From assembly GCA_028875335.1 (NCBI GenBank), contig JAPPEF010000156.1:1-30638 (forward strand): a stretch of DNA of 30,638 bases. Reading direction: 5' to 3'. This DNA is from Gemmatimonadota bacterium (GTDB lineage Bacteria > Latescibacterota > UBA2968 > UBA8231). Below the pieces are notes generated by a model, which searched no databases, was not told the origin of the DNA, and worked only from the letters and a program-made list of their open reading frames with translations. Both the position numbers and the translations under genes were made by a program. Of this stretch, positions 22,651-30,638 are shown in pieces. Within the stretch, counting starts at the first letter, position 1. Every line of letters starts with the position of its first letter.

Positions 22651-24698
22651 AAGTCATGCCATTGGTAGTGGGTTTTGTTCTAGCGGTGCTCTCGCCCGCG
22701 GCTGCGGCCGAGTGGCAGATAGCACAGTGGGACCAGATCGTCCACTACCGGCTTACCTTCAATGCGACTGAAGCCACACAGGCCGCGTTGCGTCTGACCG
22801 CGGTCAATGAATACGAGGTTTTCCTCAACGGAGACTCGGTGGGCAGCGACGGCGACTGGACGACCGTGGAGGAACTGGCGGTTGAACTGCAAGGCGGGGC
22901 CAACCATCTAGCCGTGCGCGTGGAAAATTGGGGACAGGGCAGCGGCAGCGGTCTGCTCGTCGAAGTGGTCGCCGGTGACCAGGCGTGGCTGAGTACTACC
23001 AGCGGCCTGCAGGAGGTCTGGCGCTGGAGCGGCGATCCCCAGCAAGGAACCGACTGGCTGACCGCAGACGTGAGCGAGGTAGCAGGCTGGACAACGGTGC
23101 AGCGCGGTTGGCTGGAGCGGCAAAGACTTTCCGGCTGGGACGACACCCTCGGAGCGGAAGTTATTGCCGGCTACCCAGGGGGCGTCGATGTGGGCGGCGA
23201 CGGGCTGAGCCTGCGCACAGTCGAGGGCGAAAACTTAGCACTTAGTCAGTCGGCAAATCGACCAGAGGTATTTGACGGCCAAGCCGAAAGCGTCTGGACG
23301 ATCGAACCCGACGAACTCAATAGCTTTGCCCGCGTCGATCTCGGCATCCAGCGCCTACTCGGCGAAGTGCGGGTCTTTACGGCCGGAGAGAATGCCGAAG
23401 AGTTTGCCGCCAACACGCTGCAAGGGTACGCTGTCGAGGTCAGCAACGACGGTTTCCAGTGGCGCGAAGTCGGCGCCATTCGCGGCATTGCCGATTTTGC
23501 GCAAACCGCCGTCGCCTTCGAGCCGATCTTCGGCCGCTTTTTGCGCGTAGTCGCTACCGAACTCGATCCACTGCGGCGGGCCCGCGTCGCCGATATTCAG
23601 GTGACCGGACAGGGAGTGGCTCCTGCGGGTACGTTCACTTCGGCACCACTGGATATAGGCTTGCCCGGCCAGCGCAAGATCTACGACCGCTTCCGCTGGA
23701 CCGGACAGCGGCCCGCAGGCACCGCCCTGAGCATGCAGTTCCGCACTTCGAACGACGGCGTCTCTTGGAGCGACTGGAGCCCTGAAACCAACTCCCGAGA
23801 AGCCGATCTACAGGTACCCGAACCGAGGGACTTGCTGCAGTATCGGGTCAATTTCTCCACCGATTTCGAAGACGTCGGTCCGCGCCTAGATAGTCTAATC
23901 ATTGCTTTCTCCGAGCAGACGCCCGCCTCGGCCGCCCGCGTCCGAGTGGAACCAAACAAGGGGGTGGTGGGACGCGAGACCGAATTCGTCTACCACCTCG
24001 CAGTCGAATTCGACGAGAGCGATTTGGGCGTGGAGCGCATCCGTATCGACATGCCGAGCTTAGCCGAGGTAACAGAAATTGTGCCTCCCTCGGGGATGGA
24101 AGTCTCCCGCACCACTATTGCGGGAGACGCACTGGAGTTGGTATGGGCCGATCTCTGGCGCCAGTCCGGCCAATTGCAACTGCGTTTCAGGGCGCGGTTG
24201 CTGACCAACCAGTTCGCCTTTTCCACGCGCCTTTTCAGCCCAGAGGCAGCTATCTCACTCGATACCGAAGAGGACACCGCCTCTAATCCAGACACCGGTG
24301 CCCCTTACTCCTGGAGTGTGCGAGCGCTCGACGCGGTTGGGCCGATATTGGACCAAGTGCGGACCAATCCGCCCGTTTTCACTCCCAACGGCGACAACAT
24401 CAACGACCATACCATCATTGAATTCGTTCTCTCTCGGATCAGTGTGCCGCAGGAAATAGACGTGGACATTTTCGACCTAGGGGGCCGCTTGGTGCGCCAG
24501 TTAGATACCGGCTCGCTGCGCGGCGGCCAATACGTGCGCCCTCCAGCCGGAAGCGACCCCGCGCTCAGCCCGGGTTTTTGGGACGGCCGCGACGACTATG
24601 GCACCTTGGTGGTGCCGGGTCTGTACCTAGTGCGGGTGCGGGCCCAATTGGACCAGGGCGACAAAACCGCCCTGAGCTCCGTAGCGGTGGTGTACTGA
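22647..24698 (+). CDS. Exported discoidin-domain protein with FlgD/CHU_C-like C-terminus
   Basis: A 683-residue protein with a signal peptide (residues 1-21, ending AAAA). Residues 22-190 look like the N-terminal beta sandwich of rhamnosidase-type enzymes (YEVFLNGDSVGSDGDW, NHLAVRVENWGQGSGSGLLVEV) but no catalytic domain follows. Residues 195-325 form an F5/8 type C (discoidin) domain: NLALSQSANRPEVFDG, ARVDLGIQRLLGEVRVF, GYAVEVSNDGFQWREVG. A middle beta-rich segment follows. From about 570 to the end is a FlgD-Ig/CHU_C-like domain: NPPVFTPNGDNINDHTIIEF, DIFDLGGRLVRQL and FWDGRDDYGTLVVPGLYLVRVRAQ. These C-terminal domains are seen on surface proteins of gliding and T9SS bacteria. The protein probably acts outside the outer membrane as a ligand-binding part. 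Its start overlaps the preceding gene by four bases and a homologue begins at 30145. Confidence 0.8.
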   Translation: MKVMPLVVGFVLAVLSPAAAAEWQIAQWDQIVHYRLTFNATEATQAALRLTAVNEYEVFLNGDSVGSDGDWTTVEELAVELQGGANHLAVRVENWGQGSGSGLLVEVVAGDQAWLSTTSGLQEVWRWSGDPQQGTDWLTADVSEVAGWTTVQRGWLERQRLSGWDDTLGAEVIAGYPGGVDVGGDGLSLRTVEGENLALSQSANRPEVFDGQAESVWTIEPDELNSFARVDLGIQRLLGEVRVFTAGENAEEFAANTLQGYAVEVSNDGFQWREVGAIRGIADFAQTAVAFEPIFGRFLRVVATELDPLRRARVADIQVTGQGVAPAGTFTSAPLDIGLPGQRKIYDRFRWTGQRPAGTALSMQFRTSNDGVSWSDWSPETNSREADLQVPEPRDLLQYRVNFSTDFEDVGPRLDSLIIAFSEQTPASAARVRVEPNKGVVGRETEFVYHLAVEFDESDLGVERIRIDMPSLAEVTEIVPPSGMEVSRTTIAGDALELVWADLWRQSGQLQLRFRARLLTNQFAFSTRLFSPEAAISLDTEEDTASNPDTGAPYSWSVRALDAVGPILDQVRTNPPVFTPNGDNINDHTIIEFVLSRISVPQEIDVDIFDLGGRLVRQLDTGSLRGGQYVRPPAGSDPALSPGFWDGRDDYGTLVVPGLYLVRVRAQLDQGDKTALSSVAVVY

Positions 24699-24699
24699 G

Positions 24700-27417
24700 A
24701 TGCGTTGCTTTAAAACGACCTGTCTGCTTTTACTGATGCTGACCGGCCTTTTTGACCGGTCCCACGGCCAGTACCTCAACCGCGAATACTATCCCCTGTG
24801 GGCCAACGAGGATTACGAAAACTACGCTCATTTTTCCTACCGCGATATCCGTCTGCGGCGCCTAGCCGGCGGCTTCTTCCTCGACGAAGAGACGCGCGTT
24901 TACGACCCCTTCGGCTTCACCCTGCTCAACGGTGCCGATCTCTACCGCACCCAGGAATTTCGCACTATTTCGCCTTTTGGCGGCAGCATCATTTTCAAAG
25001 ACGACGACTACCGAGACCTTTTTCAGAATCTGGTCGTCGCCAGTGACTCCTATCAGGACTGGGGTTCGTCGGTCATCCTCGGTCGGGCCGTGGAGGCTCG
25101 CTTCAAGCCCATGATGTTGTCGATTAACCGCATGAACGGCATCCGCTGGGACTCCAACTCTCAGCGCAATCGCTTCACCATACTGGGCTCGCGCATTTCC
25201 GAACCCCTGCGCAATTTCGCCTCGGCGCGGCCGCTCGACTTTGTGACCTATCTCTTCGGCGGACACTGGAAAACCCAGATCGGCAGCGTCTTGCAATTTG
25301 GTGCCTCGTACGTCAACACCCATATCACCGACACCTTGCTGGGACGCCGAGAGGGTTCTTTCCGCAAAGGCGCTTTCCCCACCAACCTGGTCACACCCAG
25401 CGAAGTCTTTCTCGCCATCAGCGATGATTCGCCCGCCGATGGTGTTGGTGCCCAAGTCCACGATGTCCAGATGATCGTCAACGGCCAGCCCAGCCAGACA
25501 GCGCCGGAAGTGCGCCGAATCGCCGGCCTCGTAGCCCTAGGCAAAGAGCGGCGCATGATTCCCGAACGTATGCGTTTGGAAGACGTGCCACATCTGCGCC
25601 GCCGTCAGTCTTGGCTACCGTACACCGTTGGTTACGGCAGCCTTTTCGGTTCGCGCGGCGGCCTGTTTAACAATGCCGAATCAGTGGAGCTAGACAGCGA
25701 AAATGTCCTCCAAGCCGACGGCGACGACGTGTTGCTGTTCCGCTTTGAAGTGCCGCCCGAGGCCGAACATATCTCCTTTAGGGTCCTAGCGGCCAACGAC
25801 TACGCCATCGACCTAGGCGCCCCCGTCGGCCGGAGCGGCGTGGTCGGCTCCGTGTGGGAAGACTGGCGCAATGTGGTGCGGGCTCCGGGCAATGTCCGCA
25901 ACGGTTCGAACATGGGATGGGTTGAGTTCGACTACGGCTTCCCCTCGGGCCTGGAACTCTACGGTGCCAATCTCGAACTGGACCTGCTCGGCTTCGAAGT
26001 GCGCGGCGACCTCAATACCAGCACCCAGCATCTCATCTTTCCCGTCCAAGAAGGCCGACGGCACAAGCGGCCTATAAGTGCTTATTCGCTGCAGGGCAAG
26101 CGCCTGTTCGCGAACTTCGCCGTGGGCTGGGAGCTGTTTCGGGTCCCACCCCAATACCGCACCTCTTTCACTTATCTCGACGAATTCATACCCGCCCTGA
26201 AAGAATTCGAACTGGTCGATGACAACGACGATTTGGACCCCTGGCCCGATTCCTGGGAACACGACGATCCCCTAGACCTGCGCTTCCAGAACGACGTCAC
26301 CGAGGCGGCCATTGAGGTCAAAGAAAACCTCTTTCCCGGTTCCCTGCGCGACGTCGGCTTCGGAGTATTCCCCGGCCTAGACGACAACGGCGACGGCATC
26401 TTCGACACCAATGTCAACAACAATCTCTTACCCGACTACCAAGAGCCCTTCCTCATGTACTTCGTCGAGTCCGAGGACTTCGTGTACGGCGACGATTTCA
26501 ATAACAACGGCGTGGTTGACTCGCGCGAAAACGACAACAAACCCGACTACCCGTACGAGCGCGACAGCAAAGGGCAACATGTATTCTTTACCTTCAACCC
26601 CACTTCCCAGCTCGAGTTGCGGCTGGGCGGACACGCTATCGACCAGATTGCCGGATCAGGTCGCAATCGCTCCCTGTACACCAAACTCGAATACAGCCGA
26701 CCCCTGTTTCACAATATCCACCTAAAGCTGCGCCACCGCAGCAAACGCGTACAGGACGATATTCCCGACCCACTCTATCAATACGTATCCAATCCGCTGC
26801 TGCGGGGCCGCTACGAAATCGGCTTGCGCGACGATCCCTTGCGTTATCGCAACAGCCATGCCCATCTGAGCTATGTGAAATTCAACTACACCGGCGTCGA
26901 TCACTTGACGCTCAACAATACCTGGCGCTGCGAACTCAACCACCGCTTTGCCGATACCTTTGACGATGGCCAGACACAAGATTCGGGCAATGACTGGTCT
27001 CTGGCCCTAGTAAATCGGGTCGACTACGTCTGGCAACTGCGCCAGAAATTGACGCTGACCCCCATGCTCAAATGGACCTATCAGCGCTCCGACTCAGCAC
27101 TGTTGGGCGACCTAGCCGACGAGACCAACCTAGCGCCAATCGTGCGGCTCGATTTTTTCTTAACCGAACGCACCACCATAAAGGCGGGCATCCAGGGCTT
27201 CCCCCTCCTGAAGCACCGCTTTCGCGATGCCGTGGCACCTTCCAACGATTTCAATGCCTGGCACTATATCATCGGCTTGCAAAACAACAGCAGCTACACC
27301 GGCTACCGGGTCAGCATGAACCTAGGACTGCGAAAATCCTTTACCGACTTTGTCCACTCCAGCACGACGGGCACAGTAGAGACTTCGGAGTTTTTCCTGC
27401 AGGTGAGGACGAATTGA
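24700..27417 (+). CDS. Outer-membrane beta-barrel candidate, copy 1
   Basis: A 905-residue protein with a signal peptide (MRCFKTTCLLLLMLTGLFDRSHG). The N-terminal ~250 residues have the blocks VYDPFGFTLLNGADLY and LNRMNGIRWDS-like repeats shared with the next gene. Around 540-640 is an Asp/Asn-rich segment with calcium-type loops: VFPGLDDNGDGIFDTN, VYGDDFNNNGVVDSRENDNKP and DYPYERDSKG. The C-terminal ~280 residues alternate polar and aromatic residues in strand-like fashion (RVSMNLGLRKSFTDF), ending FFLQVRTN, the sort of C-terminal strand used by BAM to insert barrels. It is thus probably an outer-membrane barrel with a calcium-binding plug or extension. No TonB box or plug domain of a TonB-dependent receptor is seen. 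It lies one base after the discoidin gene and four bases before its paralogue. Confidence 0.75.
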   Translation: MRCFKTTCLLLLMLTGLFDRSHGQYLNREYYPLWANEDYENYAHFSYRDIRLRRLAGGFFLDEETRVYDPFGFTLLNGADLYRTQEFRTISPFGGSIIFKDDDYRDLFQNLVVASDSYQDWGSSVILGRAVEARFKPMMLSINRMNGIRWDSNSQRNRFTILGSRISEPLRNFASARPLDFVTYLFGGHWKTQIGSVLQFGASYVNTHITDTLLGRREGSFRKGAFPTNLVTPSEVFLAISDDSPADGVGAQVHDVQMIVNGQPSQTAPEVRRIAGLVALGKERRMIPERMRLEDVPHLRRRQSWLPYTVGYGSLFGSRGGLFNNAESVELDSENVLQADGDDVLLFRFEVPPEAEHISFRVLAANDYAIDLGAPVGRSGVVGSVWEDWRNVVRAPGNVRNGSNMGWVEFDYGFPSGLELYGANLELDLLGFEVRGDLNTSTQHLIFPVQEGRRHKRPISAYSLQGKRLFANFAVGWELFRVPPQYRTSFTYLDEFIPALKEFELVDDNDDLDPWPDSWEHDDPLDLRFQNDVTEAAIEVKENLFPGSLRDVGFGVFPGLDDNGDGIFDTNVNNNLLPDYQEPFLMYFVESEDFVYGDDFNNNGVVDSRENDNKPDYPYERDSKGQHVFFTFNPTSQLELRLGGHAIDQIAGSGRNRSLYTKLEYSRPLFHNIHLKLRHRSKRVQDDIPDPLYQYVSNPLLRGRYEIGLRDDPLRYRNSHAHLSYVKFNYTGVDHLTLNNTWRCELNHRFADTFDDGQTQDSGNDWSLALVNRVDYVWQLRQKLTLTPMLKWTYQRSDSALLGDLADETNLAPIVRLDFFLTERTTIKAGIQGFPLLKHRFRDAVAPSNDFNAWHYIIGLQNNSSYTGYRVSMNLGLRKSFTDFVHSSTTGTVETSEFFLQVRTN

Positions 27418-27421
27418 GTCC

Positions 27422-30148
27422 ATGCTAAAAGCGATCTCAACAGGCGTGCTTATAGCGGCCCTAGCAACGACGGCGCGTAGTGAAGGCGACCCCAGACTTA
27501 TCGAGCCCCATACCACCGGTGCCCGCCTAATGCTCTACCGCCCCGGCCTGCTCACCTACGACAACTACGGCCTAGAGGGCTACCGGACTTGGCCCCGCAA
27601 TGTCATCACGCGCACGGCCAACCCCGTGTACGACGAGTTCGGCGACTTTCTGGTAAACGGCGTCGAGGTGTACCACCTGCGGGAGAACCGCCGCTTCGAC
27701 GATCCGGCCCAGGTATTCAGCGGCAGCACCATTGCCAAGCCGAACAATTACGAGGGGTTTCTCAACCGCCTAATGGTAGCCGACGACAGCTATAATAACT
27801 GGCAGACGCGGCTGATCATCGGCGACCGCATCCGCACCCACTTCTCGCCGTTGATCCTGGATCTGGCCGCCCTCAATGGCATCCGCTGGGACCTAGCCAA
27901 TGAACGGCACAACTTCTCGGTCCTAGCCTCGCGCATGGACAAGCCCGTACTTTCCCGAGAGGACGCCACCGCCTTGAGCACCGCGGCCTTCGCTGCGTAC
28001 CTGTTGGGCGGCCACTGGCAATGGCGCTGGCGCACCATCGACCTGAGTACCTCTTATGTGAATCTCTTCCGCATCGACACCCGCTCGCCGCCCGATTGGA
28101 ACGGCATGAAGGGTCAGTTGCCCAATCGGGTACAGGTAATCGATTACTTGGTGGTCCGCATTGAAGACACCTCGCCCTTGGACGGCAACGGAGCCCGGGT
28201 CTTCGACGTCGATATCCTGCTCAACGGCGAGCGACGAGACGACATAGAATCTTTTGTCACGCGCCACAACATCGAGGATTTTAATCCGAACTTTCCCAAC
28301 AAGGACTTCTTCTTCAAACGGCCGATTCCGCCCTACGTGGAAGTGTTAAAGGGCCACCGCTTGGGCACCTATCCGCTGCAGACACCCGAACCCGATGGTT
28401 CTTTCCGCGCCGATGGCAAAGACTATGTCCTGTTCTGGTTCCCGCTACCCGAGGAAGAGGAAGTGGTATCGGCCTCCTTTGAGGCGCTGCTGAGCGGCAA
28501 TTATCGCGTCAGTGTGTCGGAGATCTACGCCGTTGACCCGCGCGAATCCCGCAATGAACCGGCTCAGCGCAACCGCGCAACTTTTTACAAAAGTTTGGCC
28601 GGCTCCAAAGGACGTGGATCTGCCGGTGCCGATGTCGAGCAGATCCGCTTTGACTACGGTCGCCAGACCGGCTTCACCTTGGCTGGCCTAGGCCTAAGTA
28701 CGGACGTAAAAGGCTTTCGCTTCAAGGGCGAGTGGGCCCACAGCTTCAACTTCCTCCAGTACCCCGTTCACGATCACCGCGGCCAGCGCCACGACCGCAG
28801 AGGCCACGCCTATCTGCTCAATATCGAGCGGGAATTTACCCCGAAAATTGCCGTTGGCGGGGAGCTGTTCCGCCTCAGTCCCGAATACCGCACCCAGCTT
28901 TCGGTGACCGACCTGACGCTAGGGGCGTACGCGGCCTCTGGCACCGGGCCTTTCGCCGGCGAGCTGGGTTCGACCGACGAGAGCCTGAACAATACTCTCG
29001 ACCTGAACACGGTTGACGACAACGACGACAAAGATCCTTTTCCAGACGATTTCTTCATACCCAGTTTCGAGGACCAGAACGGGGTTTTCCCCGGTCTGGA
29101 CAAGGACCAAGACGGCACCCCCGACACCAACCGCAATCGCAATCAGGTGCCCGATTATTTCGAGCCCTTTTTGCTCTACGACGTCAATCCGGACGATTTC
29201 GACTACGGCGACGACCTGAACAACAATGGCGTCATTGACGTGCGCGAAAACGACAACAAGCCGGACTACCCGTATGACCTCAACCGCAAGGGCTACCATC
29301 TCTTTGTGCGCTTTCAGCCCCAGCGGGCGCTAGAACTGACCCTCGGGCGCTACGATATGGAGGCCATCTGGGGCGGCCAGCGGGCGGATGTGTGGTACGC
29401 CAAAGCTGAGTACCAGCGGCGCTTCGGCAGTTGGGGCGAAGTGCGGGCAGTGGACTTCTTAAAGCGGGTGAAAGACGATATCCCCGACGGCGTATTTCGC
29501 TTTGGCGACGTGGCCAATTTTGACATTTTTAATCCGCGTGCCACCATTGAGACCTTTGTCGAAGACGAATTGTTAATGCAGGACAGCGCCGTCAACACCG
29601 CCTTCATCGACTTCGCCTTCCGGGGGGTGCGCAACCTCTTTGTCGGTGCCAATCTCAAGTTCGAAGTCAACCAACAGCTCAGCACCAATAGCGGCGACAA
29701 TGCGATTCAGCTATGGACTTCGGTGTTGCGAGCAGATTACCGCTGGCGTTTGGGCGGGCTAGAGGTATCGCCGCGCTACAAGCTCATGCTGCGCCGCCGC
29801 ACCGACGACGGCGGACGCATTCAGCCAGCGTCCGAGGTCTTCGGCTTCCCCATGCTAGTGGCCGACTTCAAATTCACCGAACGCACCTTCCTGCGCGGCG
29901 GTGTCCAAGGGCTATCCGTGCTGCCTAGCATCTACCGCAATGGCCAAAATGAGGACCAAGACTACAACACCCGTGATGCGCTTTTCATGCTGGTCAATCG
30001 CTTTGAATACGCTGGTTTCGATATGGCGCTTACGGCCGGTTACGAGATCAGCCGACGCCGCATGAAGGACCGCACCCGGAAATTCGAGGATATCAATTTC
30101 GAACAGTTCTTTATCCGCATGGTCGTGGGACTGGAGCCGGTACAATGA
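27422..30148 (+). CDS. Outer-membrane beta-barrel candidate, copy 2
   Basis: A 908-residue paralogue of the previous protein, with signal peptide MLKAISTGVLIAALATTARS. It shares the same order of blocks: PVYDEFGDFLVNGVEVY, LNGIRWDLANE, then an acidic segment near 530-620 (VDDNDDKDPFPDD, VFPGLDKDQDGTPDTN, DYGDDLNNNGVIDVRENDNKP, DYPYDLNRKG) and a C-terminal barrel-like half ending FFIRMVVGLEPVQ. The two are clearly homologous but well diverged, so the duplication is old. The calcium-type DxDxDG-like loops recall dockerin or thrombospondin type-3 repeats. It starts four bases after the stop of copy 1 and its own TGA overlaps the next start (ATGA). In a motor complex two barrel copies could form a hetero-oligomer in the outer membrane, as with GltA/GltB. 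Function otherwise unknown. Confidence 0.75.
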   Translation: MLKAISTGVLIAALATTARSEGDPRLIEPHTTGARLMLYRPGLLTYDNYGLEGYRTWPRNVITRTANPVYDEFGDFLVNGVEVYHLRENRRFDDPAQVFSGSTIAKPNNYEGFLNRLMVADDSYNNWQTRLIIGDRIRTHFSPLILDLAALNGIRWDLANERHNFSVLASRMDKPVLSREDATALSTAAFAAYLLGGHWQWRWRTIDLSTSYVNLFRIDTRSPPDWNGMKGQLPNRVQVIDYLVVRIEDTSPLDGNGARVFDVDILLNGERRDDIESFVTRHNIEDFNPNFPNKDFFFKRPIPPYVEVLKGHRLGTYPLQTPEPDGSFRADGKDYVLFWFPLPEEEEVVSASFEALLSGNYRVSVSEIYAVDPRESRNEPAQRNRATFYKSLAGSKGRGSAGADVEQIRFDYGRQTGFTLAGLGLSTDVKGFRFKGEWAHSFNFLQYPVHDHRGQRHDRRGHAYLLNIEREFTPKIAVGGELFRLSPEYRTQLSVTDLTLGAYAASGTGPFAGELGSTDESLNNTLDLNTVDDNDDKDPFPDDFFIPSFEDQNGVFPGLDKDQDGTPDTNRNRNQVPDYFEPFLLYDVNPDDFDYGDDLNNNGVIDVRENDNKPDYPYDLNRKGYHLFVRFQPQRALELTLGRYDMEAIWGGQRADVWYAKAEYQRRFGSWGEVRAVDFLKRVKDDIPDGVFRFGDVANFDIFNPRATIETFVEDELLMQDSAVNTAFIDFAFRGVRNLFVGANLKFEVNQQLSTNSGDNAIQLWTSVLRADYRWRLGGLEVSPRYKLMLRRRTDDGGRIQPASEVFGFPMLVADFKFTERTFLRGGVQGLSVLPSIYRNGQNEDQDYNTRDALFMLVNRFEYAGFDMALTAGYEISRRRMKDRTRKFEDINFEQFFIRMVVGLEPVQ

Positions 30149-30638
30149 GGTGGATGAGAACAGGCCAAACGGGTAAAGCGCCGCCTTTGCAGTTCCGCCT
30201 ATTGCTATTGGCCGCGGCCTTATTGGTGGGCACCACAGGTCATGCGGAAGAATGGACCGTTGACCAGTGGGAGCAGACCGTGTACTACCGGCATACCCTC
30301 AATGCACCCGAGGAGGGATCTGCCCTGCTGCGCCTGACTGCAGCAGACGAATACGAGGTTTTCCTCAACGGCGAAGCCATCGGCAGCGACGACAATTGGA
30401 CCACCATGGAAGAGTACCCGGTCGAGCTCAAGCGGCGCAAAAACGAACTGGCCGTGCGCGTCGTCAATCGCGGCCGGGGCAATGGCAGCGGCCTAGTGGT
30501 GGAGATAAGCGCCGCAGAGCAGTCATGGGTCAGCACCTTTGGTGCGTTGCAGAATTTTTGGTACTGGAGCGGCGAACCTCAAGAAGACGCGGGCTGGCAG
30601 ACAAAGGATGTGAGCCGACTGGACACTTGGCAGCAAGT
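30145..30638 (+). CDS. Paralogue of the discoidin-type exported protein (partial at window end)
   Basis: The first 164 residues of a protein that runs off the window. A signal peptide (about 1-35, LLLLAAALLVGTTGHA) is followed by the same N-terminal beta sandwich as the protein at 22647: EWTVDQWEQTVYYRHTLNA, LLRLTAADEYEVFLNGEA, GSGLVVEISAAEQSW and FWYWSGEPQ. The likeness is strong over the whole visible part. A shared 23-base stretch encodes EYEVFLNG in both genes. It starts inside the stop of barrel copy 2 (ATGA), so the operon continues past the window. Expect a discoidin domain and a FlgD/CHU_C-like end in the missing part. Confidence 0.8.
   Translation, partial: MRWMRTGQTGKAPPLQFRLLLLAAALLVGTTGHAEEWTVDQWEQTVYYRHTLNAPEEGSALLRLTAADEYEVFLNGEAIGSDDNWTTMEEYPVELKRRKNELAVRVVNRGRGNGSGLVVEISAAEQSWVSTFGALQNFWYWSGEPQEDAGWQTKDVSRLDTWQQ

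Noticed and set aside
1..30638. Insertion sequence or prophage remnants that could explain the three gene scars
   Set aside because: No transposase, integrase, terminal inverted repeats or tRNA attachment site was seen in the window.

Overview
The window is a GC-rich bacterial chromosome segment with no rRNA, tRNA, CRISPR array or recognisable transposase. The gene content is signal peptides and lipoboxes, an ExbB/ExbD motor, outer-membrane barrels, several sulfatases, a phytanoyl-CoA dioxygenase-family protein, a DUF3604 protein, CBM9-like secreted proteins and an ASPIC/UnbV relic. It suggests a diderm, organic-matter-degrading marine, soil or sponge-associated lineage of the Latescibacterota/Poribacteria/PVC-FCB sort. 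That assignment is an inference from gene families; no marker gene is present.

Region 1 (6-6306, minus strand) is a catabolic run: PhyH-family dioxygenase, sulfatase, an N-terminally truncated second sulfatase, HAD hydrolase, DUF3604/PHP-like protein. It carries scars of sulfatase loss: the second sulfatase has no catalytic C-x-P-S-R motif and overlaps the end of the first, and a 37-bp plus-strand relic of another sulfatase 5' end lies between the first sulfatase and the PhyH gene.

Region 2 (6367-8718, plus strand) is a toxin-first RelE/XRE toxin-antitoxin pair with a consensus-like promoter containing an inverted repeat, followed 26 bases later by a complete arylsulfatase-type gene. Convergent to it (8726-11461, minus strand) are an orphan ABC-type solute-binding protein and a secreted CBM9-like protein. 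They are separated by a clear intrinsic terminator. A perfect 16-bp palindrome marks the divergent regulatory region at 11462-11619. Next is a decayed ASPIC/UnbV (CRTAC-type) gene (11620-12067).

Region 3 (12071-30638) is the main attraction: two divergent operons read outward from a promoter region at 16232-16465. Leftward are ExbB, ExbD, ExbD, a CBM9-like secreted protein and an 11-repeat TPR lipoprotein. Rightward are a 1082-residue TPR protein, a membrane-anchored DUF4159 protein with a TonB-like basic stalk, a lipoprotein with an AgmX/PglI (TonB-like) C-terminus, a small lipoprotein, a discoidin-domain protein with a gliding/T9SS-like C-terminal domain, two tandem paralogous ~905-residue outer-membrane barrel candidates with Asp-rich calcium-type loops, and the start of a second discoidin-type paralogue cut by the window end. 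Most junctions overlap by 1-4 bases or are separated by only a few bases, so these products are probably made together. The set reads like a proton-motive-force-driven trans-envelope machine, comparable in parts list to Tol-Pal, TonB or myxobacterial Agl-Glt, but with an architecture I do not recognise as a named system.
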